Shown here in pieces: positions 34,339 through 43,465 of a stretch of 52,824 nucleotides of DNA. The stretch comes from Acetobacterium malicum subsp. dehalogenans DSM 11527 (lineage in GTDB: Bacteria; Bacillota; Clostridia; Eubacteriales; Eubacteriaceae): the NCBI RefSeq assembly GCF_000472665.1, contig NZ_AXAC01000027.1, positions 209-53,032 on the forward strand. Direction: 5' to 3'. Numbering within the stretch: the first letter of the stretch is position 1; each line of letters starts with the position of its first letter. Made by a program: the position numbers and the translations under genes. The notes beneath the pieces are model-generated. The model had not been told where the DNA came from and made no database searches. It was given only the letters and a program-made list of their open reading frames with translations.

Positions 34339-35928
34339 ATGAATAATGACAAAATCCAGCCGAGTAAATTGGATATTATTCTCGAAAAAAAACAGCATCT
34401 GGATGCCACCATCCAGGAATGTGAAATACGAATTGATGAAAAGCTTGCTTCACTGATTGATGATGGGTTTATTTCTCATGAAGTGAAACCTGAATTTTTT
34501 GAAGCCGCTATCCATGAGCCCTACCAACCCGGTGAACATTTTCTTTCCGGTGTGGATATCTCGGATGACGACGCTCTGGATCAGGCCGTCCTCAATTCCC
34601 GTCCTTTCGAAACCCGGACCAACAGGCTGGCATTTGATGGTGATCGGCTCACCTATCAACCATCCCAGACCAATGATTTGACTGACTTTTCCACCCCCGT
34701 CGGCGAAATCGAGGATGACGAGGAACTGCCCACGCTGTCAAAAATACTGGGTCGAACCACCCCTTATGCCTATGAAGCCGAGCGGACCTCATCTCTCCCC
34801 AGGATGTCAATTGAATCAGCAACCACCGATCCAGCCATACCAAACAGCATTAATGCACGTCCCAATTCCCGGTTTTCCGAAACGGAAAACACCGAGTCGC
34901 CCCCGGAAACAGCTCTGGAAACACCAAATTCTGATCAGCCCCCCGAACTACTAAAAGCACCACCGATCACTCCGGAAGAACCGGTTCCGGAAAAACCACT
35001 GCCGCCGGGAAAAGAAAAACCTGTAAAGACCAAAGCTAAAGCAACCAAACCGAAAAAGTCGAAAAACACTAAAAAAACAGACCGTTCCTCCCTGAAAAAG
35101 CCCAGCTTAACCGATATGGTTCCGCCGCTTGTTTTTTTCTTTTTAGGATTAATGGTTTTTGGTGCATTTCTGATCTTCACCGCTTCAGAATTTAATTTTG
35201 TTGATTACAGTGTAGTCTTTATTTTATTTACCTGCCTGATTTTTACCATCGCTATGCCCTACGGCGCCAGTATCTTTTTTATGATCTTGTTGCTGTGCAG
35301 TTATGTGGTGTTATCCCTCATTTCTGTTTTCTATCTGGAAGTTCCCTTTGAATTTTATCAGGTCGGCTGGCTGGTCGTGATTCCGATGATTTTATGGAGT
35401 TCTGCTTTATTGATCAGAAATGTCCGGGAGCTTTTCCATTTCAAAAAAAATCTGGAACAGCAAATCGCTCATTATGATAATCTGGAAGAAAATCCTGGAC
35501 TGACCATTGAAAAGGCCTATTACAAAGACCTAAAATATGCCATGGATCGTGCTTCCCGAGGCGAAACCATTCTGACCCTGGAAATGATAACGGTTCGCCA
35601 TCTGGAAGAACTCAAAACCATAAATGGTCCAAGGTTCTGGGACGAGATTCTCTATAAAACCTTAAAGATTATTAAGACTCATTGTTACAGCACCCACCTG
35701 ATTTATATTCTTGATGGCAGTGTTTTCAGCATTCTCATGGAAAACACCTCCGTTAAAAATCAATTACTGATTAATCAGGAGATTACCGATGCCTTCAATG
35801 CGCTGATTTTGGAATATGAAGCGATTGAACCTGATGTGAAGCTTAACATCGCAGCGATTCCCTATACCCGGGATATCACTAATCCCTTCGACTATCGTGC
35901 CCTGGTCTTAAGGCATCTAAAAAATTAA
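34339..35928 (+). CDS. Membrane protein with disordered N-terminus and degenerate GGDEF-like domain
   Basis: A 529-residue protein. Residues 1-260 are hydrophilic: acidic at first, then Pro/Glu-rich, then a Lys-rich stretch around 230-260. Residues about 265-385 hold four or five membrane helices. A short charged helix follows, and the last 150 residues look like a GGDEF-type fold in which the active-site loop is replaced (YILDGSVFSILMEN where YxxGGDEFxxL is expected). It is therefore probably not a diguanylate cyclase but may be a sensor or scaffold, as in PelD-type proteins. Start ATG at 34339; the ribosome site is weak. It has its own terminator. The domain call is tentative. Confidence 0.6.
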   Translation: MNNDKIQPSKLDIILEKKQHLDATIQECEIRIDEKLASLIDDGFISHEVKPEFFEAAIHEPYQPGEHFLSGVDISDDDALDQAVLNSRPFETRTNRLAFDGDRLTYQPSQTNDLTDFSTPVGEIEDDEELPTLSKILGRTTPYAYEAERTSSLPRMSIESATTDPAIPNSINARPNSRFSETENTESPPETALETPNSDQPPELLKAPPITPEEPVPEKPLPPGKEKPVKTKAKATKPKKSKNTKKTDRSSLKKPSLTDMVPPLVFFFLGLMVFGAFLIFTASEFNFVDYSVVFILFTCLIFTIAMPYGASIFFMILLLCSYVVLSLISVFYLEVPFEFYQVGWLVVIPMILWSSALLIRNVRELFHFKKNLEQQIAHYDNLEENPGLTIEKAYYKDLKYAMDRASRGETILTLEMITVRHLEELKTINGPRFWDEILYKTLKIIKTHCYSTHLIYILDGSVFSILMENTSVKNQLLINQEITDAFNALILEYEAIEPDVKLNIAAIPYTRDITNPFDYRALVLRHLKN

Positions 35929-35961
35929 AGCAGAAACCGAGTGCGAGGTTTCTGCTTTTTT
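35927..35961 (+). terminator. Terminator after the degenerate-GGDEF gene
   Basis: AAAGCAGAAACC and GGTTTCTGCTTT pair over 12 bases and are followed by TTT. The stem begins at the stop codon. Confidence 0.88.
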
Positions 35962-35982
35962 AGTTTCCACAATAGTGAAGAT

Positions 35983-36016
35983 AAAAAAAGGATGTGCCAC
36001 AGCACATCCTTTTTTA
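35983..36016 (-). terminator. Terminator after the G5/3D-domain gene
   Basis: AAAAAAGGATGTGC and GCACATCCTTTTTT pair perfectly around CACA. It ends the minus-strand gene to its right and may act in both directions. Confidence 0.88.
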
Positions 36017-36023
36017 TCGATTT

Positions 36024-37145
36024 CTAATAAACAATGTAAGCTTCCAGGTTTTGTCGTCCAAACTGAATACAGGCATCGTAGGAATCCATATAAATATCAA
36101 CGATTCCTTCGGTTACTGCTCCGCCCCGATCTTCAACCGTATAGGTGGTACCCATGGCCGGGATATAAATCTTGGTGCCAAAGGGGAGTCCGCTCCAGGC
36201 TGCCACCGTGTGATTGGCAGTTGGCATCACACCCGACGCCGTGGCATTTCCCGTTGCCGTATAGGCGGTACACTGGATGGTCATTTTTACCGCTCCTTCA
36301 GGAATGGTATTGGTTGCCGTTGACTGGGCCGGGGTTGCGGCCACTGGGGTCTGCACGGCGACTGGAGTTTCGGTAACCGGGGTTGGTGCCGGGGCCGGGG
36401 TTTCCACAACAGCCGGAGTTTCTACTACCGGAGGAGTTGTTACAACAACTGCTGCTTTGGTTCCCACTTCGACAATTTCTGGAATCGGCGCGATGACGAT
36501 CTCATCGTAAATAATCTCCCGTTTGACCTCTACGCCGTTTTCATAAAGCACCCGTTCAACCTGACTTGATTCTCCATCAACACCAACCTGGACAACCTTG
36601 GTTTTGCCAGCTTCCATTTCCGGATTATCTTTATTTTGAGTTGTAAAAGTAATCACCTGTCGGCTTGGTAACTCAGCGACCTCAACCCGGATCACATCAA
36701 CTTCTTCAACATCTTCCAGAGCGGTTGACTGACCCGGTTCGACCCGATCAAGGTCGCCCAGTTCAATGCTATACTCTTTAAGTAAATCACCCACTGTTTT
36801 TGCTTCGGTCTGATAAATAATGGTTTTCCCATCAAATGACAGTTCGCCGCTGGCTTTGCTTTTCACTTCGATATTATCAACCGTAAACAGCACCGAGTTG
36901 GTATCCACACTGACGGTATACTGATCGCCCAGTTTTATACCATTGTCTTCCAGTACCTCGCCGACATTCTGGAACATGCCGCCGCTGAGCACGCGTTCCT
37001 TATCATCAACCGTTACCTTGATCTCCTTGGCAAAAACAAAGGAACTGGCTGTTCCCACCACACAGGTGATGATCACGCTGGCCATGCCTATTTTAAGAAG
37101 TGACTTCTTTCTTTTTTTAGGGCTCTTATTCTCTTTTTCTATCAT
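36024..37145 (-). CDS. Secreted cell-wall protein with DUF348, G5 and 3D domains (YabE-like)
   Basis: A 373-residue exported protein. A basic N-terminus and one hydrophobic segment (about 19-38) form a signal/anchor. Two DUF348 ubiquitin-like repeats (about 40-150) are followed by a G5 domain (about 155-235) and a long Pro/Val/Thr-Ala linker (about 240-290). A C-terminal 3D domain follows (VKMTIQCTAYTATGNATASG to VDIYMDSYDACIQFG), named for its three aspartates. This layout is the YabE/Rpf-like family, thought to be muralytic and linked to outgrowth. Strong GGAGG before the ATG. Confidence 0.92.
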   Translation of the reverse strand: MIEKENKSPKKRKKSLLKIGMASVIITCVVGTASSFVFAKEIKVTVDDKERVLSGGMFQNVGEVLEDNGIKLGDQYTVSVDTNSVLFTVDNIEVKSKASGELSFDGKTIIYQTEAKTVGDLLKEYSIELGDLDRVEPGQSTALEDVEEVDVIRVEVAELPSRQVITFTTQNKDNPEMEAGKTKVVQVGVDGESSQVERVLYENGVEVKREIIYDEIVIAPIPEIVEVGTKAAVVVTTPPVVETPAVVETPAPAPTPVTETPVAVQTPVAATPAQSTATNTIPEGAVKMTIQCTAYTATGNATASGVMPTANHTVAAWSGLPFGTKIYIPAMGTTYTVEDRGGAVTEGIVDIYMDSYDACIQFGRQNLEAYIVY

Positions 37146-37257
37146 AAAACCTCCATCTCCATTTCAATCCTCAGATCGAAACTCCGTTTCGTTACAATTT
37201 CTTTACAAGTCGATTGTACTTCATTTCCAGATAATTGTCAAGATTAGAATTTACTAA

Positions 37258-37286
37258 TTGACTTTTCTTAATTTTTCATTTAAACT
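37258..37286 (+). promoter_or_regulatory. Promoter of the T-box/trpB2 transcript
   Basis: TTGACT (37258-37263), a 17-base spacer and TAAACT (37281-37286). The start would be near 37293, just before the T-box. Confidence 0.6.
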
Positions 37287-37311
37287 GTATCTAATTAAAT
37301 AAAAACAAACC

Positions 37312-37566
37312 ATTGACGCGGAGATAACGGTGGAAGATGCACTAACAGAGAGCGAGGTAGGCTGAGAGCCTTGCAGAACGCAATCCATCAAATGGACCGC
37401 TGAGGGCATGGTCAAAGACTTAGGTCGAGTATTCCATGACGTGACAACTACGTAAGTGTTGAGGAATATGTTGGTATTCTGCAGAGGCAGGTTCGATCCT
37501 GTGAAAAAAGGTGGCACCACGAGTCGTTATACTCGTCCTTTACGTTTAGTAGAGGACGAGTTTTTT
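37312..37566 (+). promoter_or_regulatory. T-box riboswitch, tryptophan (UGG specifier)
   Basis: A full T-box leader. Stem I is built on GCGG (37317-37320) with CCGC (37397-37400), and GATG with CATC, enclosing the specifier loop. The loop reads AAA-UGG-A, so the codon is UGG at 37393-37395 and the tRNA is tRNA-Trp. The AGAGAGCGAGG and GGCTGAGAGCC elements follow the usual apical pattern. The conserved T-box sequence AGGTGGCACCACG (37509-37521) lies before the terminator. Uncharged tRNA-Trp should turn on trpB2. Confidence 0.95.
37531..37566 (+). terminator. T-box regulated terminator
   Basis: ACTCGTCCT (37531-37539) pairs with AGGACGAGT (37553-37561), followed by TTTTTT. It competes with the antiterminator formed by the T-box sequence. 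Confidence 0.92.
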
Positions 37567-37622
37567 GTATTTACAGACTTGCTGTCTGTAATGAGTTAAC
37601 CACAGAAAGAAAGGAAATAACC

Positions 37623-38996
37623 ATGGAAAAGATACCCTATAAGATTTATTTAAGTGAAGATGAGATGCCGAAATACTGGTTCAATCTCCGGGCCAAAATG
37701 AAGGAGCTGCCTGAGCCTTTTGTGAATCCCGGCACTGGCGAATACTGTACTAAAGAGGAACTGCTGCCGGTATTCTGCGAAGAACTGGTGGATCAGGAAC
37801 TGAATACCACCGATGAATACATTGAAATCCCTGAAGAAATCCGTGATTTTTATAAAATGTACCGACCTTCACCTCTGGTTCGAGCTTATTGTCTGGAAAA
37901 AGAATTAGATACCCCGGCCGAAATCTACTATAAATATGAAGGAACCAACACCTCTGGCTCCCATAAGTTAAACTCTGCCGCCGCTCAAGCCTATTATGCC
38001 AAAAAACAGGGGTTAGCCTCATTAACCACTGAAACCGGGGCCGGGCAATGGGGTACTGCTCTTTCCATGGCCTGCGCCTATTTCAACCTCGACTTATCCG
38101 TTTATATGGTTAAAATTTCAGCCGAACAGAAACCCCATCGCCGGGCGGTAATGGAAACCTATGGCGCCAAGGTGATTGCCTCCCCATCCAACACCACCAA
38201 CGCCGGACGAAAAATTCTAGCTGAAACCCCGGACACCAACGGCTCGCTGGGCTGTGCCATCAGTGAAGCCATTGAGGTAGCGGTCACCACTGACAGTTGC
38301 AAATATGTTCTGGGTAGCGTCTTAAATCATGTCGGTCTGCACCAGTCCATTATCGGTCTGGAAACCAAGATTGCCTGTGACAAATATGACATTAAACCGG
38401 ATATCATCATTGGCTGCGCCGGCGGTGGCTCCAATTTACTGGGTCTGATTGCCCCGTTTATGGCTGATAAAATTGAAGGCAAAAATGACATCGATTTTGT
38501 TGCCATCGAGCCGGCGTCCTGCCCCTCTTTAACCCGGGGACGTTATGCCCTGGACTTTGGCGACACCGGGAAAACCACGCCGTTGATTCGAATGTACACC
38601 CTGGGCAGTGGTTTTATGCCATCACCCAACCATGCCGGCGGATTACGCTACCATGGCATGAGCCCAATTATTTCCAAGCTTTACCATGACGGCTATATCC
38701 GCGCTAAATCTTATACCCAGAATGAAGTTTTTGAAGCCGCCACCCAGTTTGCCCGAATTGAAGGCATTCTGCCCGCCCCCGAATCTGCTCACGCCATTAA
38801 AGCTGCCGTTGACGAAGCCATGGCCTGCAAAACATCCGGGGAAAAGAAAGTCATCGTCTTTGGTTTAACCGGCACCGGCTACTTTGATATGACCGCTTAT
38901 ATGAATTACAATGCCGGCAATATGACCGACTATGTTCCCACTGACGAAGATCTTCAAATCGGCTTTGACAGTTTGCCCGAAATCGAACAAAAATAA
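37623..38996 (+). CDS. trpB2: Tryptophan synthase beta chain, TrpB2 type
   Basis: A 457-residue PLP enzyme that joins indole and serine to give tryptophan. The PLP lysine is K115 in NTSGSHKLNSA, and the phosphate loop is GCAGGGSNLLG. The longer N-terminus and length are those of the TrpB2 group, which often lacks a partner TrpA and may salvage indole. No other trp gene is nearby. Expression is controlled by the tryptophan T-box just upstream. A very strong terminator follows. Confidence 0.94.
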   Translation: MEKIPYKIYLSEDEMPKYWFNLRAKMKELPEPFVNPGTGEYCTKEELLPVFCEELVDQELNTTDEYIEIPEEIRDFYKMYRPSPLVRAYCLEKELDTPAEIYYKYEGTNTSGSHKLNSAAAQAYYAKKQGLASLTTETGAGQWGTALSMACAYFNLDLSVYMVKISAEQKPHRRAVMETYGAKVIASPSNTTNAGRKILAETPDTNGSLGCAISEAIEVAVTTDSCKYVLGSVLNHVGLHQSIIGLETKIACDKYDIKPDIIIGCAGGGSNLLGLIAPFMADKIEGKNDIDFVAIEPASCPSLTRGRYALDFGDTGKTTPLIRMYTLGSGFMPSPNHAGGLRYHGMSPIISKLYHDGYIRAKSYTQNEVFEAATQFARIEGILPAPESAHAIKAAVDEAMACKTSGEKKVIVFGLTGTGYFDMTAYMNYNAGNMTDYVPTDEDLQIGFDSLPEIEQK

Positions 38997-39025
38997 TTAC
39001 TCGTAATTAATTACTTGCAAAACAA

Positions 39026-39072
39026 AGGCCGCCCGGTAATGGATGATTATCCATTACCGGGCGGCCTGTTTG
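39026..39072. terminator. Bidirectional terminator between trpB2 and the RACo-like gene
   Basis: A perfect 19-pair stem: the arm at 39026-39044 begins AGGCCGCCCGG, the other at 39049-39067 ends CGGGCGGCCT, around GATT. GTTTGTTT follows on the plus strand; the minus side is less T-rich. Confidence 0.85.
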
Positions 39073-39080
39073 TTTACCGA

Positions 39081-40640
39081 CTATCGCAAACGTCCCTGTT
39101 TTTTAAGCGCCGCCTTAACGGTGGGATAGAGATCGAAGTCCGTATGGGGCAGAAACCGGGCAGCATACATCCGCGAGATAAAATCGGTTGCCGCGCCGAA
39201 CTCAAGGTATTCAATCCGTTCCTGCAATATCTCCACCTGTTCCATTTTCTCGCTATTGGTTAACAGCGCATAGGCCCCCTTTAGCGAACTGTTTCCCAAC
39301 GAAACAAAACGTTCTCTCGGTAAATCAGGATAAAGGCCAATGGTAATCGCCGATTCCAGATTGATGTAAGTCCCAAAGGCTCCGGAAATGTACAATCGAT
39401 CGACGTCCAGTGGCTCCACGCCCAGCCGTTCCAGCAGATAGGCAACCATGGTACTGGCGGCGGCTTTGGTGTCGATGAACTGGCTCATATCGCGCTGGGT
39501 AAAAAGCAGCTCTTCGCCATTGCCGGATTCATCCCGGCTGGCGTATTGAACACCATATTCCCCCTCACGAATAACGATCCGCGGGGATTTCTCGGGATTA
39601 AAGCGGCCGGAAAAATCAATCCAGCCACTTAACAGCATCTGAGCAATCAAATCGACAATTCCGGATCCGCAAATACCCAGAGGCCGATGACCGCCGATGG
39701 TCGTCAGCTTGAGTTCATCTTTGGTGATGATGACTGAGTCTACGGCACCCGCAGTGGCCTTCATCCCATTTTTACTGATGCCGCCTTCCAGTGCCGGTCC
39801 GGCCGCTCCGGCTCCGGCCACCAGAAAACTCTTATTTCCTAATACCATTTCGCCATTGGTGCCAATATCGATAAATAGACCCAATTCATCTTTTTCATGA
39901 AGGCCGGCCACCAGCAACCCGCTGACGGTATCGCCGCCTAAGTAGTTGGCCACCGAAGGCATGCAATAAAGATAGCCACTGGTAATGAGACCGAGATCCC
40001 GGGCCTCCAGATAACCAGTATGATTAAACACCGGCGCAAAAGGATACTCAAAGATTGGCCAGGGATCAATTCCCAATAAAAAGTGGATCATCGTGGTATT
40101 ACCGGAAACAACCATTATGCAAGATTCCTCCGCATTGATCCCGGTTGCCTCTTCCAGGCGATGGAGCAGCGCATTTAAGGTGCTGACCGTTGCTTGCTGC
40201 ACCGCGATAAGATGCTCGGATTTATTTTTGGCATAAAAGATGCGACTGAGAATATCATCGCCATACTGGATCTGATCGTTTAAGAGACTTTCTTCGCCCA
40301 ATACCCTGCCAGTATTCAGATCCACCATCTTCATGGCCACTGAGGTACTGCCTAAATCCACCGCTACGCCAAAATGACGATGTCGCTGGTCTCCGGGTTC
40401 CAGTTCCACCAGCTCCCAGGTTGGGCCGTTTTTTACCAGAGTCAGACTAATCTCCCAATTGGCCTCCCGGCATAGGGGGTATACTTTTTTCAGCAAATGA
40501 CGAGAAAAACGCACCGCCCCATATTCCTGGGTCAATGCGTTCAGAATGCGTTCCTGGTCGCCGATAATATCACCGTTTCCCGGCGGAGTAATTTTTAAAA
40601 ATATCTTTCTGGTTAATGCATGAATCGTTTGATCTCCCAT
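39081..40640 (-). CDS. RACo-like ASKHA-domain activator without ferredoxin domain
   Basis: A 519-residue protein of the RACo/DUF4445 family, ATP-using reactivators of corrinoid proteins in acetogens. After about 90 residues of linker it has an actin-like ATPase core: GVAVDLGSTSVAMKMV, VVSGNTTMIHFLLG, GLFIDIGTNGEMVLG, AGAGAAGPALEGGIS, ICGSGIVDLIAQ and YISGAFGTYINLESA. Typical RACo begins with a [2Fe-2S] ferredoxin domain of about 90 residues; here no cysteine cluster is present, so the electron must come from another protein. Start chosen at 40640 (GAGGTGG upstream), 23 bases after the rhodanese gene. Confidence 0.85.
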   Translation of the reverse strand: MGDQTIHALTRKIFLKITPPGNGDIIGDQERILNALTQEYGAVRFSRHLLKKVYPLCREANWEISLTLVKNGPTWELVELEPGDQRHRHFGVAVDLGSTSVAMKMVDLNTGRVLGEESLLNDQIQYGDDILSRIFYAKNKSEHLIAVQQATVSTLNALLHRLEEATGINAEESCIMVVSGNTTMIHFLLGIDPWPIFEYPFAPVFNHTGYLEARDLGLITSGYLYCMPSVANYLGGDTVSGLLVAGLHEKDELGLFIDIGTNGEMVLGNKSFLVAGAGAAGPALEGGISKNGMKATAGAVDSVIITKDELKLTTIGGHRPLGICGSGIVDLIAQMLLSGWIDFSGRFNPEKSPRIVIREGEYGVQYASRDESGNGEELLFTQRDMSQFIDTKAAASTMVAYLLERLGVEPLDVDRLYISGAFGTYINLESAITIGLYPDLPRERFVSLGNSSLKGAYALLTNSEKMEQVEILQERIEYLEFGAATDFISRMYAARFLPHTDFDLYPTVKAALKKQGRLR

Positions 40641-40663
40641 ACCCACCTCAAATTTTCTAGTTT

Positions 40664-41017
40664 TTAATGACTGCCACTGACGGTTCCATATTTCCAACCG
40701 CTGATGCCGCCAAGATTATAAATGTTCTGATATCCCATCTTGACCATCTGGCTGGCGGCACTTTGGGATCTGCCTCCACTTAGGCAATAAACAAAGATAG
40801 TGGCATTTTTATCCGGCAAGATTTCGCCCACCGCCAGAATATTACTGAGTGGCAGATTGATGCTATTTGGAATATGCTGATTGGCATACTCAGCTTTTTC
40901 TCTGACATCGAGGAGTACAATCGGTTCATTGGCATCCAATCGTTTTTTCGCCTCATCTGGGGATATTCTTTTTACCGAATTTTTAGATTCTGATTTTCTT
41001 GATAATAAGTTTAACAT
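40664..41017 (-). CDS. Single-domain rhodanese-like protein
   Basis: A 117-residue rhodanese domain (ISPDEAKKRLDANEPIVLLDVRE, HIPNSINLPL) with the active-site cysteine in FVYCLSGGRSQSAA. Such proteins carry persulfide sulfur in the cytoplasm. It has its own upstream ribosome site, has AT-rich DNA behind it, and is followed closely by the RACo-like gene, so the two are probably one transcript. The link between sulfur transfer and corrinoid activation is not known. Confidence 0.9.
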   Translation of the reverse strand: MLNLLSRKSESKNSVKRISPDEAKKRLDANEPIVLLDVREKAEYANQHIPNSINLPLSNILAVGEILPDKNATIFVYCLSGGRSQSAASQMVKMGYQNIYNLGGISGWKYGTVSGSH

Positions 41018-41185
41018 AATAATACCTTCCTTTAAATCATTTATTGGTGTAAATTTTAACTCTTCGTGATTATGTTTATAGTTTACCGCCTTTCCCGATT
41101 TTTTTCTGTGATGATGTCACATAGATTCTAATTAATTTTTAAAATTTTTCAGCCATTAATCAGCGCCTGTTCACGTAATAAACAC

Positions 41186-41215
41186 TTAGCAATATTATCC
41201 TATTTATATTATAAT
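41186..41215 (+). promoter_or_regulatory. Promoter of the two-component system
   Basis: TTAGCA (41186-41191), an 18-base spacer and TATAAT (41210-41215), about 20 bases before the response-regulator start. Confidence 0.5.
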
Positions 41216-41235
41216 GAGAAAAAGAGGTGAAGTGG

Positions 41236-41907
41236 ATGTATAAGATATTAATAACTGATGATGAAGAAAAAATCAGAGCACTGATAAAAAAATATGCAAT
41301 TTTCGAAGGCCATACGGCAGTTGAAGCCTCAAACGGGATGGAAGCTGTAGAGCTGTGTCGTAAAGAAGCTTTCGACATTATTATTATGGATATCATGATG
41401 CCCGAGCTGGATGGTTTTTCTGCCGTCAAAGAAATTCGAAAAACCCAAAACATTCCGGTGTTAATGCTCTCGGCTCGGGGTGAAGAATATGACAAGATTC
41501 ATGGCTTTGAACTGGGCATTGACGATTATGTAGTGAAGCCCTTTTCACCCAAAGAATTGATGATGCGCATTGATGCGATTATGAAGCGGGCCGCCCGGGA
41601 TCAGCCCCAGGATCATGATATCTTTCAAAAGGATGGTCTGACCGCCGACTTTACGGCCAGAAGAATCCTCATCGATGACGAAAACATTGAGATGTCGCCA
41701 AAAGAATTTGACCTGATTTTTTATATGATCCGAAACAAAAATATCGCCTTGACCCGGGAAAAACTGATCACTGAGGTTTGGGGCTATGATTTCTATGGGG
41801 ATGACCGGACCCTGGATACCCACATCAAATTACTCCGCAAAAGCCTCGGGGAATATGCCGGGCTGATCACTACCCTCCGGGGCGTGGGCTACCGGTTTGA
41901 AGGTTAG
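41236..41907 (+). CDS. OmpR/PhoB-type response regulator
   Basis: A 223-residue regulator. The receiver domain (1-115) has the acidic pair DD at 8-9, phospho-acceptor D52 (IIIMDIMMPELDG) and the conserved lysine in VVKPFSPKEL. The C-terminal winged helix (about 128-222) includes the recognition helix region DDRTLDTHIKLLRKSLG. The ATG at 41236 follows AGAGGTG. It is encoded just before its histidine kinase. A Pho-box-like repeat before the next operon makes PhoB/PhoP-type function a reasonable guess. Confidence 0.93.
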   Translation: MYKILITDDEEKIRALIKKYAIFEGHTAVEASNGMEAVELCRKEAFDIIIMDIMMPELDGFSAVKEIRKTQNIPVLMLSARGEEYDKIHGFELGIDDYVVKPFSPKELMMRIDAIMKRAARDQPQDHDIFQKDGLTADFTARRILIDDENIEMSPKEFDLIFYMIRNKNIALTREKLITEVWGYDFYGDDRTLDTHIKLLRKSLGEYAGLITTLRGVGYRFEG

Positions 41908-41911
41908 ACCA

Positions 41912-43456
41912 TTGAAAAAAAACAAGCTATCATCTCAGAAAAAAAACAAATCCCAGCAAATCAGCATCAAATGGAAGATATTTCTTTTTCTACTGGGCTT
42001 TTGCGGCGTATTGCTGATGCTGCTCTGGTTTTTTCAGGTGATTTTTTTAAACAGTTTTTATAAAGGTATCAAAATCAATGAAATCAAAGCGACGGCCAAC
42101 ACCATTGAAAAGAGCATTAATGAGGAAAGCATTGAGACCATCATTTCCACTGTTTCTGAAAATAACGATATCTGTATCAAGGTTTTATCAAGTTCTGGTG
42201 AAACCATTTATTCTTCTCATGTTGTCAAAGGCTGCATCATCCACAGCAAACCAGACTTTGATGAAAAAGCCCTGCCCTCAGCGGTGACCAACAACGACGG
42301 CGAACTGTTTCAGTACTATAATCATGATGGTTACACCAGAGAAACAGAACCGGAACTTGTACCTGATTCCAATGACCTTGAAACTGACAACACGCAAGTT
42401 CAGGAGAAACCACCTTCAGAGGAAAAAGAGAAAGAAAAGGATACCCTTATTTACTCTAAAACCATCGTCAATGCTAACGATGAGGAACTAACCCTAGTGC
42501 TTAACTCAATGATTTCTCCGGTGAATGCCACGGTAAATACCCTGCGGGTCCAACTTTATTATATTACTGCATTTATGATTCTGTTTTCGGTTATCCTGGC
42601 CCTGGTCATTGCCAAATGGATCTCCCGACCAATCGAAGCCATTAACAACAGCGCCAAAATGCTGGCCACCGGCGACTATTCCACGCAGTTTAAAGGCACT
42701 GGTTATAAAGAAATTGCCGAGCTCTCCGATACCCTTAACTACACTGCCAAAGAGCTTTCCAAAGTTGAATTGCTGCGTCAGGAATTAATTGCCAATATCT
42801 CTCATGATTTACGCACCCCGTTAACTTTGATTAGCGGCTATGCTGAAGCGATGCGGGATTTGCCGGATGAAAACAATTCCGAAAATGCCCAGATTATTGT
42901 CGATGAAACCAAACGATTAACCACCCTGGTCAATGATGTCATGGACATTTCCAAGCTGCAAACCGGCAATATCAGTATCCATCGCCAGCCCTATGACTTA
43001 ACCGCCAGCCTGGGCGACTCGATTAACCGGATGAATAAACTGATGGAAATGGATGGCTATCAGATTGATTTTATTGCTGACCGGGATGTTACCCTGGCGG
43101 CCGATGAAACCCGGATTTCCCAGGCCTTTTACAACCTGTTGACCAATGCCATCAACTATACCGGAGAGGATAAAAAAATCACCGTCACCCAAACCATTTT
43201 CCCAAACCCGGCCGATGACCTGGCCGACTGGGTTAAAATAGCAGTGGCCGATTCCGGTGAAGGGATCGCCGAAGAAGACCTTCCCTATATCTGGGATCGC
43301 TATTATAAGGTCGATAAAACCCATAAACGGGCAGTCACCGGCACCGGCCTGGGTCTATCCATCGTCAAATCCATTCTCGATATGCACCACGGTGATTATG
43401 GCGTCACCTCACAAATTAATGAAGGCTCGGTTTTCTGGTTTACTTTGAAAATTTAA
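41912..43456 (+). CDS. Membrane sensor histidine kinase
   Basis: A 514-residue kinase. The first membrane helix lies at about residues 22-44, an extracellular sensor region at about 45-205, the second helix at about 210-232, and a HAMP domain at about 233-285. HisKA has His298 in NISHDLRTPLTLISGY, and the HATPase domain has NLLTNAINYTG, DSGEGIAEEDLPYIWDR and GTGLGLSIVKSI. The extracellular part has a Glu-rich patch (EKPPSEEKEKEKD). No ATG is available; the TTG at 41912 has GAAGG at good distance, preferred to a TTG at 41897 inside the regulator gene. Confidence 0.9.
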   Translation: MKKNKLSSQKKNKSQQISIKWKIFLFLLGFCGVLLMLLWFFQVIFLNSFYKGIKINEIKATANTIEKSINEESIETIISTVSENNDICIKVLSSSGETIYSSHVVKGCIIHSKPDFDEKALPSAVTNNDGELFQYYNHDGYTRETEPELVPDSNDLETDNTQVQEKPPSEEKEKEKDTLIYSKTIVNANDEELTLVLNSMISPVNATVNTLRVQLYYITAFMILFSVILALVIAKWISRPIEAINNSAKMLATGDYSTQFKGTGYKEIAELSDTLNYTAKELSKVELLRQELIANISHDLRTPLTLISGYAEAMRDLPDENNSENAQIIVDETKRLTTLVNDVMDISKLQTGNISIHRQPYDLTASLGDSINRMNKLMEMDGYQIDFIADRDVTLAADETRISQAFYNLLTNAINYTGEDKKITVTQTIFPNPADDLADWVKIAVADSGEGIAEEDLPYIWDRYYKVDKTHKRAVTGTGLGLSIVKSILDMHHGDYGVTSQINEGSVFWFTLKI

Positions 43457-43465
43457 ATACCTTCA

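Larger units (their letters stand above)
37146..37622 (+). other. Intergenic stretch holding the trpB2 promoter and T-box leader
   Basis: The first 110 bases are AT-rich and hold the start region of the divergent G5/3D gene. The rest is the promoter and T-box leader listed separately, ending in an AAGAAAGGAAAT ribosome site ahead of trpB2. Confidence 0.8.

Noticed and set aside
37485-37505. AGGTTCGATCCT resembling a tRNA T-arm
   Set aside because: It is part of the T-box leader between Stem I and the antiterminator; no full tRNA can be folded.
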